The notes under the pieces: model-generated
Seen by the model: the letters and a program-made list of their open reading frames with translations, nothing else
What the model was told of the DNA's origin: nothing
Databases searched by the model: none
Program-made: the position numbers and the translations under genes
Source: Auriscalpium vulgare
Lineage: Eukaryota > Basidiomycota > Agaricomycetes > Russulales > Auriscalpiaceae
Assembly: GCA_019915015.1 (NCBI GenBank)
Contig: JAHBBC010000035.1
Span: 124,001 to 188,000 of the forward strand
Reading direction: 5' to 3'
Length of the DNA stretch: 64,000 nucleotides
In this document: piece by piece, positions 42,633-55,701 of the stretch
Numbering within the stretch: position 1 is the stretch's first letter
Layout of the letters: each line of letters opens with the position of its first letter

Positions 42633-45600
42633 TTGGATGACCAGGCAGAGGTGGCGCTTGTCCTCGAGTTCACAGGCGACGCTACCGACCCTATTTCCGT
42701 GGAAGCCATGGTCCCTTTCGACTCCTCTAGTTCTCCGGAAGAATTGCGGGCAACTTATTTATCATTTTGCGAGCTCCCAGAATCTATCCCTCCTATATTT
42801 AATCGGCCGACGGACGCGACGCTAGAGGTCCCATCAGCATCCGCTTTCTTCCTGGCCCCAGCCGGGCTGCCATTGTTCGCAGGCGAACAAGAATTTCGCG
42901 ATTGTAAGTCGCTACCGAGTAGTGCAAGGGCGCGCGCGGTTTTCGCGGCGACCAAGAAAAGGTATAAGCCCGCACATCTGAAAGTTAAGCCAGTGCTCGC
43001 TGATTTGCCGGGCCAGTTTAGGATCATACGCGACATACGAGGTGATCCGCTCGCGACGCTGCCGGAGCTGCCCACAAAGCCACCCGACTTCCAGCCGACC
43101 GGGCGGTACACGGAAGAGCGACGCGACCAATTCAATGTCGTGCATGAGGGAGACTTCTTGTGGAAAGAGGAGCGGAAGCTCATGTACCATTTCATGTGCG
43201 AGCACAACGGTGCGTTCGCGTGGGACGACAGCGAGCGAGGACATTTCCGCGAAGATTTCTTTCCACCAGTGACAATACCCGTCGTGCCGCACACGCCGTG
43301 GGTACAACGCAACATACCAATTCCCCTGGGCATCTACGACCAGGTTATGGAGCAGATCAGTCGGAAGCTAGCCGCGAACGTTTATGAGCCGTCCAATTCG
43401 TCGTACAGGTCGCGGTGGTTCTGCGTCGTCAAGAAGGACGGGACGAGTCTGCGTATCGTTCACAGCCTGGAGCCATTAAACACCGTCACAATCGCGCACT
43501 CCGGCGTGCCACCGTTTACCGACCAGCTTGCCGAACAGTTTGCGGGTCGGGCGTGCGGGGCAATGCTAGATCTCTACGTCGGGTACAACGAGAGAGCGCT
43601 AGTTCCGGCGTCGCGCGACCTCACGACGTTCCAGACCCCTTACGGGGCGCTGCGACTTGTAACATTGCCCATGGGCTGGACAAATTCAGTACCTATCTTT
43701 CACGACGACGTCACGCACATCCTCAGGCCGGAAATTCCCAACGTCACAATACCGTTTATCGACGATGTGCCGGTCAAAGGCCCCGCGAGCGAATACAAGG
43801 ATGACCACGGACAATACGAGACCATCGCCGACAACGGGGGGATCCGCCGATTCGTGTGGGAACACTTTCAGAACCTTAACCGGGTCGTACAGCGCATGGG
43901 TTACTCAGGCGGTACATTTTCGGGCTGGAAGACGATCCTGTGTGCGCCGGAGATTGTGGTGGTTGGCCACCGTTGCACAAGAGAAGGGCGCATCCCTGAC
44001 GAACAGCGGGTCGCCAAAATTGTCAATTGGGGACCATGCCAAGATTTATCCGATGTGCGGGCGTTCCTCGGGACGGTCGGCGTGCTGCGGATTTTCATTC
44101 ACCATTTCGCGCACCGTGCGCACGCGCTCACGCACCTCACGAGGAAAGACGTGCCGTTCGAGTTTGGCGCAGAACAACTGACAGCCATGGAGGATCTCAA
44201 AAGCGCGCTCTTGGAGTCGCCAGCGCTGAAACCGATCGATTATCAATCGAGCGAGCCGGTCATCCTCGCAGTAGATATGTCTCCCATCGCCGTCGGGTTC
44301 TTGCTGTGCCAGGCCGACGCCGACGATCCGAAGAGTCGCAAGAAGTGTCGGTACGCACGGTTTGGGTCTATCGCGTTGAACAACAGAGAGGCGCGTTTCT
44401 CGCAACCAAAGCTAGAACTGTATGGTTTGTTTCGGGCGCTGCGAGCGCTGAAGATATACCTAATCGGAGTGCGAAACATGGTCGTAGAAGTCGACGCGCG
44501 CTACATTAAGGGCATGCTCGACAACCCCGATATTGAACCGTCGGCCAGCATGAACCGGTGGATAATCACCATTCTCATGCTCCACTTCGTCCTCGTCCAC
44601 GTGCCCGGCCTGTTCCACGGGCCTGACCGGATGTCCAGACGGCGGCGCCAACCGGGCGACGTGGCAGAAAACGAGCACGACGGGTTTGAGGACTGGGTCG
44701 ATGCGATGTATGGATTCGTTCACCTGGTCAACGCATACGTGCCGCGTAGCGCGAGAGCACGGTCGGGTGCACAAAGCGAACAGCCCCGAGCGGCGATCAC
44801 GACGTTTGTAACCCAGGCCGCACCGACCGAGCTCACTTACGACGCGGTCAACCGCAACATCAAGGCGCAGCAAGCTGACGACCGAATCGTACGGGTGAGG
44901 GAATGGCATAAAACACTTCAGCAGGGACGGCCTTGCCGACCAGGAGTATGCGACATTCCTGCGGTACTGCACCGAATTCTTTCTGGACGGCACGAGCCTC
45001 TTCCGCAAAGAGCCGCAGGGGCGCCACCAACTCGTTCTACCCTCGGAGCGCCGCATAGGGGCGCTGAAGGCCTGTCATGACGACGTCGGCCATCGGGGCG
45101 CCTACCCGACCAAAATGTTTCTGCTGGAACACTTCTGGTGGCCGTACATGGATCGCGACTTCGCATGGTTCGTGTGATCATGCCATATTTGCCAGGTGCG
45201 ACAAGTCAAGCACGTACTCATTCCCCCCACGGTTGCGACACCGGCGCCCTTGTTCTCCAAGATGTACGTGGACACTATGCACATGCCGGCCTTGCGGGGT
45301 TTTAAATACATCGTGCAGGGAAGATGCTCAGTCTTGCACTTCCCAGAGTGGCGTATGCTACGGCAGGAAAATGCCAAGTCGCTCGCTCGATGGATATTCG
45401 AAGATGTCCTCTGTCGCTGGGGTGCGCTACGCGAGATCGTGATGGATAATGGGACGCCGTACCTGGCGGCGATGAAACACCTCGAGGAAGATTACGGCGT
45501 CCAGCACATTCGCATCTCGGGGTATAACTCGCGCTCCAACGGGATCGTGGAACGATCACATTTCGACGTTCGTCAGGCCTTGTACAAGGCGGCCGACGGT

Positions 45601-46290
45601 GACGCGAGCAAATGGGCGACGGTCGCACACTCGGTGTTCTGGGCGGACAGAATCACGACGCGCAGACGAATGGGCTGCTCTCCCTACTTCGCGGCGACCG
45701 GCACGCAGGCGTTGATGCCACTCGACATCGTGGAAGCGACGTATCTCCTACCGCCACCCGACTCTATTCTATCGACCACAGATTTAATTGCCCGCCGGGC
45801 CGTGGCGCTGCAGAAACATCGGTCGCAGCTTCGCACACTGCACTTGAAAGTGTTTGACAAGCGGCGGAACGACGCGCTCGTATTCGAGAGAGAACATGAG
45901 GCCTCCATCAAGGCTTATAACTTTCAGCGCGGCGACCTCGTACTGGTACGGTTTACACAGTTCAAGAAGTTGCTCGATTGCAAGATGCTGCCTCGCTACA
46001 ATGGCCCGTTTATTGTAATCGGGCGGCGACACGGTGGACCGTATGTTCTCTGCAACATGCATGGGGCAGTCTTCGACAGGCCTACCGCGGAATTTCGCGT
46101 CATCCCGTACTTTGCGCGACCGCGCATCACGCTACCGCCGTTGCCGGAATTCATCGACATACCCGCCCGATGGCTGAATGACCTCCTCGGAGAACCGGCG
46201 TCGGACGCCAGGGCACAGGAATTACGCAGCACCGACAGCGACGCATCGGACACAGCGAGTAACAGCGCAGAAGACGGTAGCGTCGCATAG
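42633..46290 (+). pseudogene. pol: Element III Pol (frameshift and stop)
   Basis: RT (F-I-D-D-V-P), RNase H (AVDMSPIAVGF) and integrase (HDDVGHRG, CHIC, VDTMH, VMDNG, GIVERSH) are recognisable. A frameshift at ~44925 and a TGA at 45175-45177, where element II has CGA in W-F-V-R-S-C, break it. The C-terminal tail is in normal orientation (LPPLPEFIDIPARWLNDLLG, ending DGSVA at 46290) and is the reference for the inversion in element II. Confidence 0.9.
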
Positions 46291-46304
46291 AAGGTCCCAC
46301 GGGA

Positions 46305-46337
46305 CTGCTGGGGTCAGCAGTTACAGTCGGGGGGAAG
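46305..46337 (+). promoter_or_regulatory. Stem-loop plus purine tract, element III
   Basis: CTGCTG-GGGT-CAGCAG (46305-46320), the same 16 bases as in element II after pol, then GGGGGGAAG at 46329-46337. Confidence 0.55.
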
Positions 46338-46611
46338 TCGCGACTAGATTGAATCACAAGGTTAAGGAGATACACCACGGACAGTACACTGAGGCTCTTA
46401 GACTTTTATTTTGAGACTTATTTTATTTCTCCTTTTGTGGTGGGGGAACACTGAACATTTACTGAACATTTATTTTGCAACCATAGGCGGACGGAGAGCC
46501 CGCGAAGACTGGAAAAATTGTACTAGTACACAAGAAGAAGCACACCAATCAGGAGAATAACCTACACATATAGTACACGACGGACGCAAAACGAGATCGG
46601 CACCTAAGCAA

Positions 46612-46660
46612 CTAGTCGGTGTCCATGTCCTCGACAGGGGCGGGAACATCTACCGCGGCC
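46612..46660 (-). pseudogene. C-terminal tail of an antisense gene A homologue, element III
   Basis: Minus frame reading AAVDVPAPVEDMDTD and stop, 322 bp downstream of the pol stop, compared with 340 bp for gene A in element II. It is cut by the foldback element after ~15 codons. Short, so supported mainly by position, orientation and acidic composition. Confidence 0.35.
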
Positions 46661-48425
46661 GGGCTGTGGGGCTTAGTTTATTCACTATGTCCCTACAGTT
46701 GTAACAAGTGGGTGGTGTTATAGGCAGGCAGGATAGTGAAGTGCAAGTATAGGGCAGTATAGTGCACTATAGTGCATATATCAGTACTATAGTGTCCTTG
46801 GATGCACTATAGTAGTAGCATGACTATAAGGACCATTGTATGTTTGCACCAATATAATGGGCTTTGAAAATGTTATAAATAATGGTGTAGATGCACAGGT
46901 GGAACTGCTATATAGAGGTAATTAAGCAGAATATATCTGGTTAATGGTAGAGAGCTGTAGGGCAATCACTGGCCAATGGATCCCATGGGTTTATGTACTA
47001 TAGTGAATCCATAATATATTACAGAAATGCTGGGATATATGCACCTTCTCTCCATTCAAATGAGCTCCATAAATTCGGATAATATTACAGCATGTGGCTT
47101 AGTAGAGTGCATATGTGACCTGAATTTACCAGAATATAGGGGGTCAGTTCTGAGGAGTTGTGCAGTGCCCACTGTATCAGATATTCATCTACTGTAGTGA
47201 TGTTATACTCTTGAAAGCTTTATTAATTTGTTATGGGATGACTGGGCATTCATAAATCATGACAAAAACGGTGAGCATATGTACTACACATGCCACTGCT
47301 GTCTGAATTTATCATAATATCTGAAGCCATTGGTGAGCCACACCAAGGCATATAGATTTGTGCACTACAGTGGTGATCTAATTGGTTGGCCACAAAAGCA
47401 TATGATGTGTCCAATAGCTCTCCAGTACTTGGTCAATATAATCCACAGATATTATAGAGCATTCACAGACCATGCCCCACCCAATGCTCAAAATATGGGA
47501 ATTCTATCTAGAGTTGGCAGAAAGTGCTGTACTTCTACTCTCATACAGCCTGTGATGTCTGAGTTATCCTTGTCCCAGGGTGATCCAGTTTATGATCAGG
47601 CATATGGATATAAATGGCTATTTCTTTTACAGAGGATGAGCTTGACCTCAAGTAAGCTTCATGGATCATGGCTCATTGAAAAATAAATAATCATTTCAGT
47701 TCACACATATGCTTGGATAGATGGGACAGGGACATATGGATCATTTAGGCTGTATCAGAGGATCAGAAGTATGGTACTATATACCAATTGCATGCAAGAA
47801 CACAAAACTTTCAGGGATGGAAGGGGCATGGTGTAATAGTGCTCTGGAATATCTAGGGATTTGTTTCCCCAAGTATTGAGGAGCTATTCAGTGCTGAAAA
47901 AGTTTGAGGATAGAAGCAAGCTAAATGACACTATAGTGTATAAGTATATATGCATTGGTGCGGCTTCCCATTAGTCTTGAATATTATGATAAATTCAGAC
48001 AGCAGTGGCATGCGTGGTACATATGCGCACCTTTTTCTTCATGATTTATGAATGTCCAATCATGCCATAACAAATTAAGAAAGCTTTATAGAGTATAATA
48101 TCACTGTAGTAGATGAATATCTGATACAGTGTGCACTGCACAACTCCTCAGAAATGTCCCCCTGTATTCTGGTAAATTCAGATCACATATGCACTCTACT
48201 AAGCCACATGTTGTAATATTATCCGAATTTATGGAGCTCATTTGAATGGAGAGAAGGTGCATATATCCCAGCATTTCTGTAATATATTATGGATTCACTA
48301 TAGTACATAAACCCATGGGATCCATTGGCCAGTGATTGCCCTACAGCTCTCTACCATTAACCAGATATATTCTGCTAAATTACCTCTATATAGCAGTTCC
48401 GCCTGTGCATCTACACCATTATTTA

Positions 48426-49813
48426 CTTGGGGTCAGTGGCCATTGCAAGCATGGCAGTACAATTACTATAATCATTCTTATTATATCTAGTTTTCTTACA
48501 TATTTTATGTGATAACAACAGATGCTAAGCCATTATATTCTCTACTTACTGTATTAGGCTCAGTTCAATTATAGCTATAACACATGCTGTTAGGTTTCTA
48601 TAAATAGAGCACAGGCTCTAGTATGGCTGTATGTGGAACTAGAATTGTGATGTGTGACATATGCTGGTATATATTTTGTGGGGTACTTCATGTACTCCAC
48701 CTAGTGCTAACAGATCCCACCTATATAGTTTTGACTTAGCATGGTCAGCGAGAGACTAATACCCGTCCATCTGTAATTCTGACAGCTCAAAGACTTTGTA
48801 AGGTCCAGAGAGGTAATCTATGCTGCATGGGAGCTTCATCTACTCTCATAAAGTCTGGGAGACACAGTGAAAGATATATGGCAAAATATTCAATCAAAAG
48901 CCAAAGAGAAGATAAAATGTATGCAGTTCTAACAGAATATTGCTTGAATTTATTACATACTGTTGCCTAAGTGTACCTTTGACCTACCTAAAAATGATAA
49001 AAATCACACAAATAGAGTTGGTACATTGACTTATTATACTGAGGAATTATGATTATTCTACAATGGCAATTGACATATTAACTCTATATATGCTGTATAT
49101 GAAGTGATAAACATCTGAAATGAAGGCTATACAACCCTCATGTAGACTCATGTAATACATGATAAAATAGAGCTGATTTTTAGGAGTCCAGTGATACCAA
49201 GATTGTCCTGATTGAATAAAAATTGGCCAAGATATGGTCTGCTCTGAACCCGTGGGAATAATATACCATCTTTGGTCCTACCTCGGGTGTTTACGGCTAT
49301 CCAGGTGTCGCACTTGTGAAAGTGCGACACCTGGATGGCCGTAAACACCCGGGTGGCCATTCCTATGCCCATATATGGTAACTCAAATGGCAACACATAC
49401 ATATATACCTTTTGAAGCTGCTTCAAAGGATCTTCTACCTTGTCATAGGCTATTCTATGAGGTCCCTTCATATCCTAGTCCCCAGGTCCCAGATAGGGTA
49501 CATTTCGAGTACCGTGGGAAAGTAATACCAAAAATAGTAAGTATGAACACTTGCTTTGTCAACTTAGATCACTCAAAATTATGCTCATATCTGTACTCAT
49601 TGGCCCAGAAATTGCAAAATACTGGCGTAAATGTGACACTTTTGATGGTTCATACATGCAAGAGACCTAGGAATCAAAGCTGACTGAGATATACCATATT
49701 AGGCAGGTGTCACGACGCGACTTGACCGTGGGAGCCAACTTCCTAGAGCGACTCATAAAAATGTGCGACAAAAAACCTGACCTGTGGATTAAATAAACGA
49801 TTATAGTAATCGT
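48426..49813. mobile_element. AT-rich insertion nested in foldback copy 2
   Basis: Interrupts the right arm between ATTATTTA and ATTTTCAAAG, which are adjacent in the other arms apart from TAAC. Its left end (CTTGGGGTCAGTGGCC, then GCAAGCATGGCAGTACAATT) is related to the reverse complement of ~58605-58655. Its right end (read inward CGATTACTATAATCG, then GTCAAGTCGCGTCGT) is related to 56067-56175. No transposase or long ORF. Family unknown. Confidence 0.6.
49284..49351. repeat. 31-bp near-perfect hairpin
   Basis: Arms 49284-49314 and 49321-49351 are reverse complements with one mismatch and a 6-base loop (TGTGAA). The core is CCAGGTGTCGCACT. It lies inside the nested insertion and interrupts its AT-rich sequence with a GC-richer block. 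Confidence 0.85.
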
Positions 49814-50025
49814 ATTTTCAAAGCCCATTATATTGGTGCAAACATACAATGGTCCTTATAGTCATGCTACTACTATAGTGCATCCAAGGACACCATAGTA
49901 CTGATATATGCACTATAGTGCACTATACTGCCCTATACTTGCACTTCACTATCCTACCTGCCTATGACACCACCCACTTGTTACAACTGTAGGGACATAG
50001 TGCACTAAACTACTCCCCAGTGTTG

Positions 50026-51763
50026 AACTTCACGCGAGGACCTGCGGGCCCGATGCAGGCGGCCAATATGGGATACGACCGGCCGCGCCCGGGTCCCGGA
50101 CAAGGTGGCGCGCGGTGTACGTTCTGTGGTGGGCCGGACCATTTCATGCGCGAGTGCATGGTGTTACAGGAGAGTATTGCCGATGGAAAGGTTCGCCGAA
50201 ACAACCGGGGGCAGGTGACACTCGCCAGCGGCCTGGAGATACCGTGGGGAAAGGGGACCTTGCAGCAGATTGTCGATGATTACTATCGAGCAAACCCGGC
50301 AGCGTTGAGGCCTGAAGTCGCAGCGAGACTCGGGAACGCCGTAATCGAGAACATGATGCTCGCCACGTCGGACCTATTGCGGTCACCGACTATCCACTAA
50401 GGCCCGCACGCGACCAGCCAGTGGCGGGGATGATCCAGATGATACCCCAGCTCACGGACGAAGAACGGATCGCGCAGTTGCATCAGGAGGTGCAAGTCTT
50501 GATGAACCTACGGGATAAGCGAGCAGAGGAGAAAGCTAGGAGGGAGCGAGCCTTGGCAAACGGAGAATTGGCTAAGCCCATAGGTCCCTTGCCGGGGGAA
50601 AGGATTAAGACGAGACGCATGGTTCCCGAGGTAGTCATCCCGCCGTCCAAGCATACGGCGAAGCCGAAGAAAGTCGCGTTCGCCGAACCAGAAGACGCAG
50701 GGGAAGTCGTTGAGGAAGGTGCGCCAGGCGGAGAGGAACCGGAGCCCGAGGCCGAACCCATACACCCGTTTGCACTGGTGCCAGACGCCACCTATGTGGC
50801 CACCGAGGAGGAGCGGCGCGCAGAGCGGCACAAGCGAGCGACCGCGGCGTACGTCAAAGACACACCGGTCCATGAAGAAGGCATAGCCTCCGCAGTCTAC
50901 GAACGGGCAATGGGGGCCTCTGTCACATTGACGCAGAGGGAGTTACTGTTGTTAGCACCGGAAGTACGGGCTCAAATCAGACACGCGGTTACCCCCAGGC
51001 GTATCCCCACGGCACCGGCTAAGACCCCCCCAGAACCGGTCGCCGTAATGCAAACGGAGCTGCAGGCAGGACGGGACGAATTTGCTGACGCGTTCGGCAA
51101 ACTGTGCGACCTCAGCGAAGGCGAACAGGTACGGGAGGCTGAGAGGAACCGCGTCCGCGGAATCGCCCCACACATGCTGGCGTCGTTCATGCAGGCGATG
51201 GGGTTTCAGACAGCGACGCCGCCCGCGGGAGCTCTCATTCTGCCCGACCCGGTACTGGCACAGTTCCTCAATGCGGCTGACAGGTCGCCAGAGCCGCTGA
51301 TCGTGGCCAAAGAGTTGTCGGCATTACGGGCCGTACTGCCGCTGGTGGACAATCAGGCTCACATAGAAGCCATTCTGGATCCTGGGTCGCAGGTCATCTC
51401 AATGTCGGAAGACACATGCCACTTCTTGGGTTTGGCCTACGATCCCACCATCACGCTGGATATGCTGTCGGCGAACAGATCAGTTGATAAATTGCTGGGA
51501 TTGGCCCGCAACGTAGCCCTAGACTCGGCGAAATCACGCTCTACGTCCAGATCCATGTCATTCGCTCACCGGCATATGACAGCCTGTTGGGGCGGCCGTT
51601 TGACGTTTTGACGGGCAGTGTTGTACGCAACTTCCCGGATGAACGTCAGACCATCACGATAACCGACCCCAACACCCAAGAAACAGCGACGGTCCCAACT
51701 ATAGAAAGGGGATCGCGGCGGATCGTGGAACAGGAGGGGAAGGCCGCGGGTTTTCAGAACTAG
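50026..51763 (+). pseudogene. gag-PR: Element IV Gag-protease (5' truncated, frameshifted)
   Basis: Starts in mid-Gag (TRGPAGPMQAANMG) with the knuckle CTFCGGPDHFMREC. One-base losses at ~50365 and ~51515 shift the frame; protease D-P-G-S remains between them. The stop TAG at 51761 precedes pol in the -1 frame as in elements II and III. The whole 5' LTR and the first ~480 residues of Gag are gone at the foldback boundary. More diverged from II and III than they are from each other. Confidence 0.88.
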
Positions 51764-51771
51764 AGGGGTCG

Positions 51772-54700
51772 TTGGCAGATCAGGCGGAAGTGGCGTTAGT
51801 GGTCTTGTTCCGACCCGGCGACACTGAAGAACTCAAGATCGAAAGCCTGGTCCCCTTTGACTCCTCGACAGGGGCAAACGAGTTACGTGCAACCTATTTA
51901 TCTTTCTGCGACTTGCCAGGGGACACCCCACAACTATTTAAGACGTCGCCGGTCGATGTTGCCAATATACCCCAGGATCCGTCGTTCTATTTCGCGGCAG
52001 CAGAGCTGCCTTCGCACGCAAAGCCGGGCGAGACCCATGGCGCTGAGCCTCTGGAACAGAGCTCAAAGGCGAAGGCCGTCTTCGCGGCCACCAAAAAGAA
52101 GTACAAGCCGGTACATCTCAAGGTAAAACCCGTACTCGCCGATTTGCCCCAGCAGTTCCGAATTGTGCGCGAGATCGCTGGCAACCCACTGGCGGGCATG
52201 CCGGTACTGCCGACCCAGCCTCCAGACTTTGAGCCAAAAGGACGTTATACGGCAGAAAGGAGGGCCCAATTCGACGTAGTGCACGGGCCGGACTTCCTGT
52301 GGCCAGAGGAGCGCAAGTTGATGCATCATTTCATGGGCGCTCATAACGAGGCCTTTGCTTGGGACGATACAGAACGGGGGTACTTCCGAGAGGATTTCTT
52401 TCCGCCAGTAACCATTCCGGTAGTCCCCCATACGCCGTGGGTGCAGCGCAACATCTCAATCCTGCCCGGTATCTACGACCAAGTATGTGAACAGATTCGC
52501 CGAAAGCTGGCGGCTAATGTTTACGAGCCGTCCAACTCCTCGTACCGGTCTAAATGGTTCTGCGTGGTTAAGAAAGACGGCACAAGTCTGCGCTTAGTAC
52601 ACAGCCTTGAGCCCCTCAACGCGGTGACCATTGCGCACTCAGGCGTACCGCCGTTCACGGATCAACTCGCTGAACAGTTCGCTGGGAGAGCTTGCGGAGG
52701 AATGTTGGATCTATATGTGGGCTACGACGAACGTACCCTAGACGTTGCATCGCGGGACCTTACCACGTTCCAGACACCGTACGGTGCTCTGAGGCTCGTC
52801 ACGTTACCAATGGGGTGGACAAACTCGGTGCCCATCTTCCACGACGACGTCACCTATATCCTGCAGGCGGAAATACCGCACGTCACTGTGCCGTTCATTG
52901 ACGACGTCCCGGTCAAAGGACCGGCGAGTCGATACGAAGACAAGGACGGTAACTACGAGACCATCGCGGACAACGAGGGGATTCGGCGATTTGTGTGGGA
53001 ACACTTCCAGAACCTCAACCGCGTGGTACAACGGATGAAATACTCCGGGGGAACGTTCTCGGGCTGGAAAACCGTGCTCTGCGCACCGGAGATCATGGTC
53101 GTAGGCCATCGCTGCACGGCGGAGGGTCGCATACCCGACGAGGCCCGTGTATCCAAGATCGTGAACTGGGGGCCGTGTCGGGACCTATCGGACGTGCGAG
53201 CGTTCCTAGGGACGGTTGGGGTCCTCAGAGTATTCATCCAGCACTTCGCGCACCGCGCGCATGCATTGACACACCTCACTCGGAAGGACGTCCCGTTTGA
53301 ATTCGGCGCGGAACAATTAGCAGCCATGGAAGACCTCAAGGCCGCGGTACTAGAGTCGCCAGCGCTACAGCCTATCGACTACCACTCGGGCGACGTAGTA
53401 ATTCTCGCCGTGGACACTTCGCCGATCGCCGTAGGGTTCTTGCTTTGCCAGGCAGACTCTGCCGAGCCAAAAAGCCGCAAGAAGCGTCATTACGCGAGGT
53501 TCGGGTTGATAGCTCTTAATGACAGAGAAGCGCAGTTTTCCCAACCAAAGCTCGAGCTCTACGGCCTCTTTCGGGCGCTGCGTGCGCTGAAGCTCTATTT
53601 GATTGGTGTTCGGAACCTAGTAGTGGAGGTCGATGCAAGGTACATAAAAGGTATGCTGGATAACCCAGACATCGAGCCGTCGGCGAGCATCAACAGGTGG
53701 ATCATAGCGATCCTGATGTTCCACTTTGTCTTGGTCCACGTACCAGGCCTGTTCCATGGCCCGGATGGATTATCGCGCCGTCGCTGCCAGCCAGGCGACC
53801 CCGAGGAGCCCAACGACGATTATTTTGAAGACTGGGTGGACGCGCTGTACGGGTTTATGCACCTCATCAACGTCTACGTGCCCGGCGTTCGCCGGGGGAA
53901 CTGGGCGAGGGCCAGCGGACTACAGTGGCCATGTTCTTCTCGCTGAACCAAGCAGTATCCGTGTCGTACGACAAAGTTGACCGCAACGCGCGCAGCCGGG
54001 ACGCGGACGCGCGCATCGATAAAGTGCGCGAGTGGCACCGTACGCTACAGCGACCGGCGAACCTTAACGATCAAGAATACGCCACGTTCCTGCGATACTG
54101 CTCGGAATTTTTCCTGGACGGCACGAGCCTGTTCAAGAGGGAGCCCCAAGGGCGTCATCAGCTGGTGTTGCCGCAGGACAAGAGGGTAGCGGCGCTAGAG
54201 GCGTGCCACAACGACGTCGGGCACCGCGGCGTCTATGCGACGCGCATGCTATTGTTGGAACGAGTGTGGTGGCCGTTCCTGGACCGCGACGTCTCGTGGT
54301 TCGTACGGACGTGTGGTATCTGCCAGACGCGACAGGTTAAGCACGTGCTGATTCCGCCGAAAGTCGCCACGCCCGCTGGGCTCTTCGTCAAAATGTACGC
54401 GGATACCATGCATATGCCGGCGTCAAAGGGCTTCAAGTATTTGGTTCAAGGCCGCTGCTCGGTCTCCCACTTCCCCGAATGGCGGATGCTCCGGCAGGAA
54501 AACGCGGCCTCCATCGCCAAATGGATCTTTGAAGATGTTCTGTGCCGGTGGGGCGCCCTACGCGAAATCGTCACGGACAACAGGTCCCCTTACGTAGCCG
54601 CGCTGAAATCCCTTGAAGACCAGTACGGCGTGCGGCACATTAGGATCTCTGGTTATAACTCGCGCTCCAATGGGCTAGTCGAACGCTCGCACTTCGACGT

Positions 54701-55445
54701 CCGCCAGGCACTCTATAAAGCGGCAGACGGCGACGTGGCCAAGTGGGCGAATGTGGTGCACTCCGTATTCTGGGCAGATCGGGTCACGACTCGCCGGCGC
54801 ATGGGCTGTTCGCCGTACTTCGCGGCCACGGGCACGCAACCGTTGCTGCCACTTGATATTGTCGAAGCGACTTATCTTCTTCCGCCGCCAGACTCGATCC
54901 TGTCCATGACGGATCTCATAGCGCGGCGGGCAGTTGCTCTGCAAAAGCGCCGAGCACAATTACGCACCCTGCATTCCAAGGTGTACGACACTCGCCGAAT
55001 TGCGGCCGAGAAGTTTGAACACGATCATGAAGCGTCCATCAAAGACTACAACTTCCAGCGCGGCGACCTGGTCCTGCTCCGCTATACGCAGTACGAGAAG
55101 TCGCTGGACCGAAAAATGCTCCCACGATACGATGGGCCCTTTATTGTGGTTGCAAGGCGCAAAGGGGGCCCGTACATCCTTTGCGACCTGAACGGTGCGC
55201 TCTTCGACCGTCCGGTCGCCGAATTTCGCGTGATCCCCTACTTCGCCCGTACACACATGGACTTGCCCAGGCTGCCGGATTTCATCGACGTGCCGATCGC
55301 ACGGGTCGTAGCACTCACATCCGGTGAACTGCCTACTGGGACCGCAGAGGCGGTGGGCGAGTCACACTCGCTGGGCGAAGACAGCGAGGACGGGAGCGAT
55401 CGCGCAACCGTAGGGAGCGCGGTGGGCGATCGCATGGAGGAGTAA
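51772..55445 (+). pseudogene. pol: Element IV Pol (one frameshift)
   Basis: Two long frames, 51772-53946 (RT with F-I-D-D-V-P, RNase H AVDTSPIAVGF) and 53925-55445 (H2C2 HNDVGHRG and CGIC; YADTM, VTDNR, GLVERSH; C-terminal tail ending DRMEE). A frameshift at ~53900 separates RNase H and integrase. Otherwise no stops. Integrase has R in place of G after the second catalytic D-N. Confidence 0.9.
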
Positions 55446-55447
55446 GC

Positions 55448-55483
55448 GCTGCGGACAGCACCCCAGGTTTCAGTTGGGGGGAG
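55448..55483 (+). promoter_or_regulatory. Stem-loop plus purine tract, element IV
   Basis: GCTG-CGGA-CAGC (55448-55459), then TTTCAGTT and GGGGGGAG (55476-55483). Same layout as in elements II and III, immediately after the pol stop. Confidence 0.5.
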
Positions 55484-55701
55484 TGGGGCTACGCAAGGCA
55501 GTGGAACAGCGAAGAGGCAACTTGGATTCAACAAAGCGTGAAGCGCGAGGAGGCTATGTACATTTTGGGGAAAGCGGCGGCACGAAAGCAGTATGGATAG
55601 CGACGGGACAGCAGGGCAGGTAAGAGTACAGTAAGAAGGGAAGCAGAATCGACAAGAAGGAGAAGGAAAACAGAAAATGAACAGACAGCAAGAAGGGCCC
55701 A

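Larger units (their letters stand above)
38549..46660 (+). mobile_element. Ty3/Gypsy element III (3' truncated)
   Basis: Close relative of element II: same LTR ends, primer-binding site, Gag, Pol and post-pol stem-loop/purine module. It keeps the 5' LTR but has no 3' LTR; at 46661 it is cut by foldback element copy 2. Frameshifts and a stop in gag and pol show it is dead. Confidence 0.85.
46661..50025. mobile_element. Foldback DNA transposon copy 2
   Basis: Same ends as copy 1 (GGGCTGTGGGG, CCCCAGTGTTG). Left arm 46661-47320, right arm from 47981, so TIRs here are ~660 bp once the 1.39-kb insertion (48426-49813) in the right arm is removed. The centre (47321-47980) contains ~200 bp lost from copy 1. 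No transposase. No target duplication: the left flank belongs to element III and the right flank to element IV. Confidence 0.85.
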
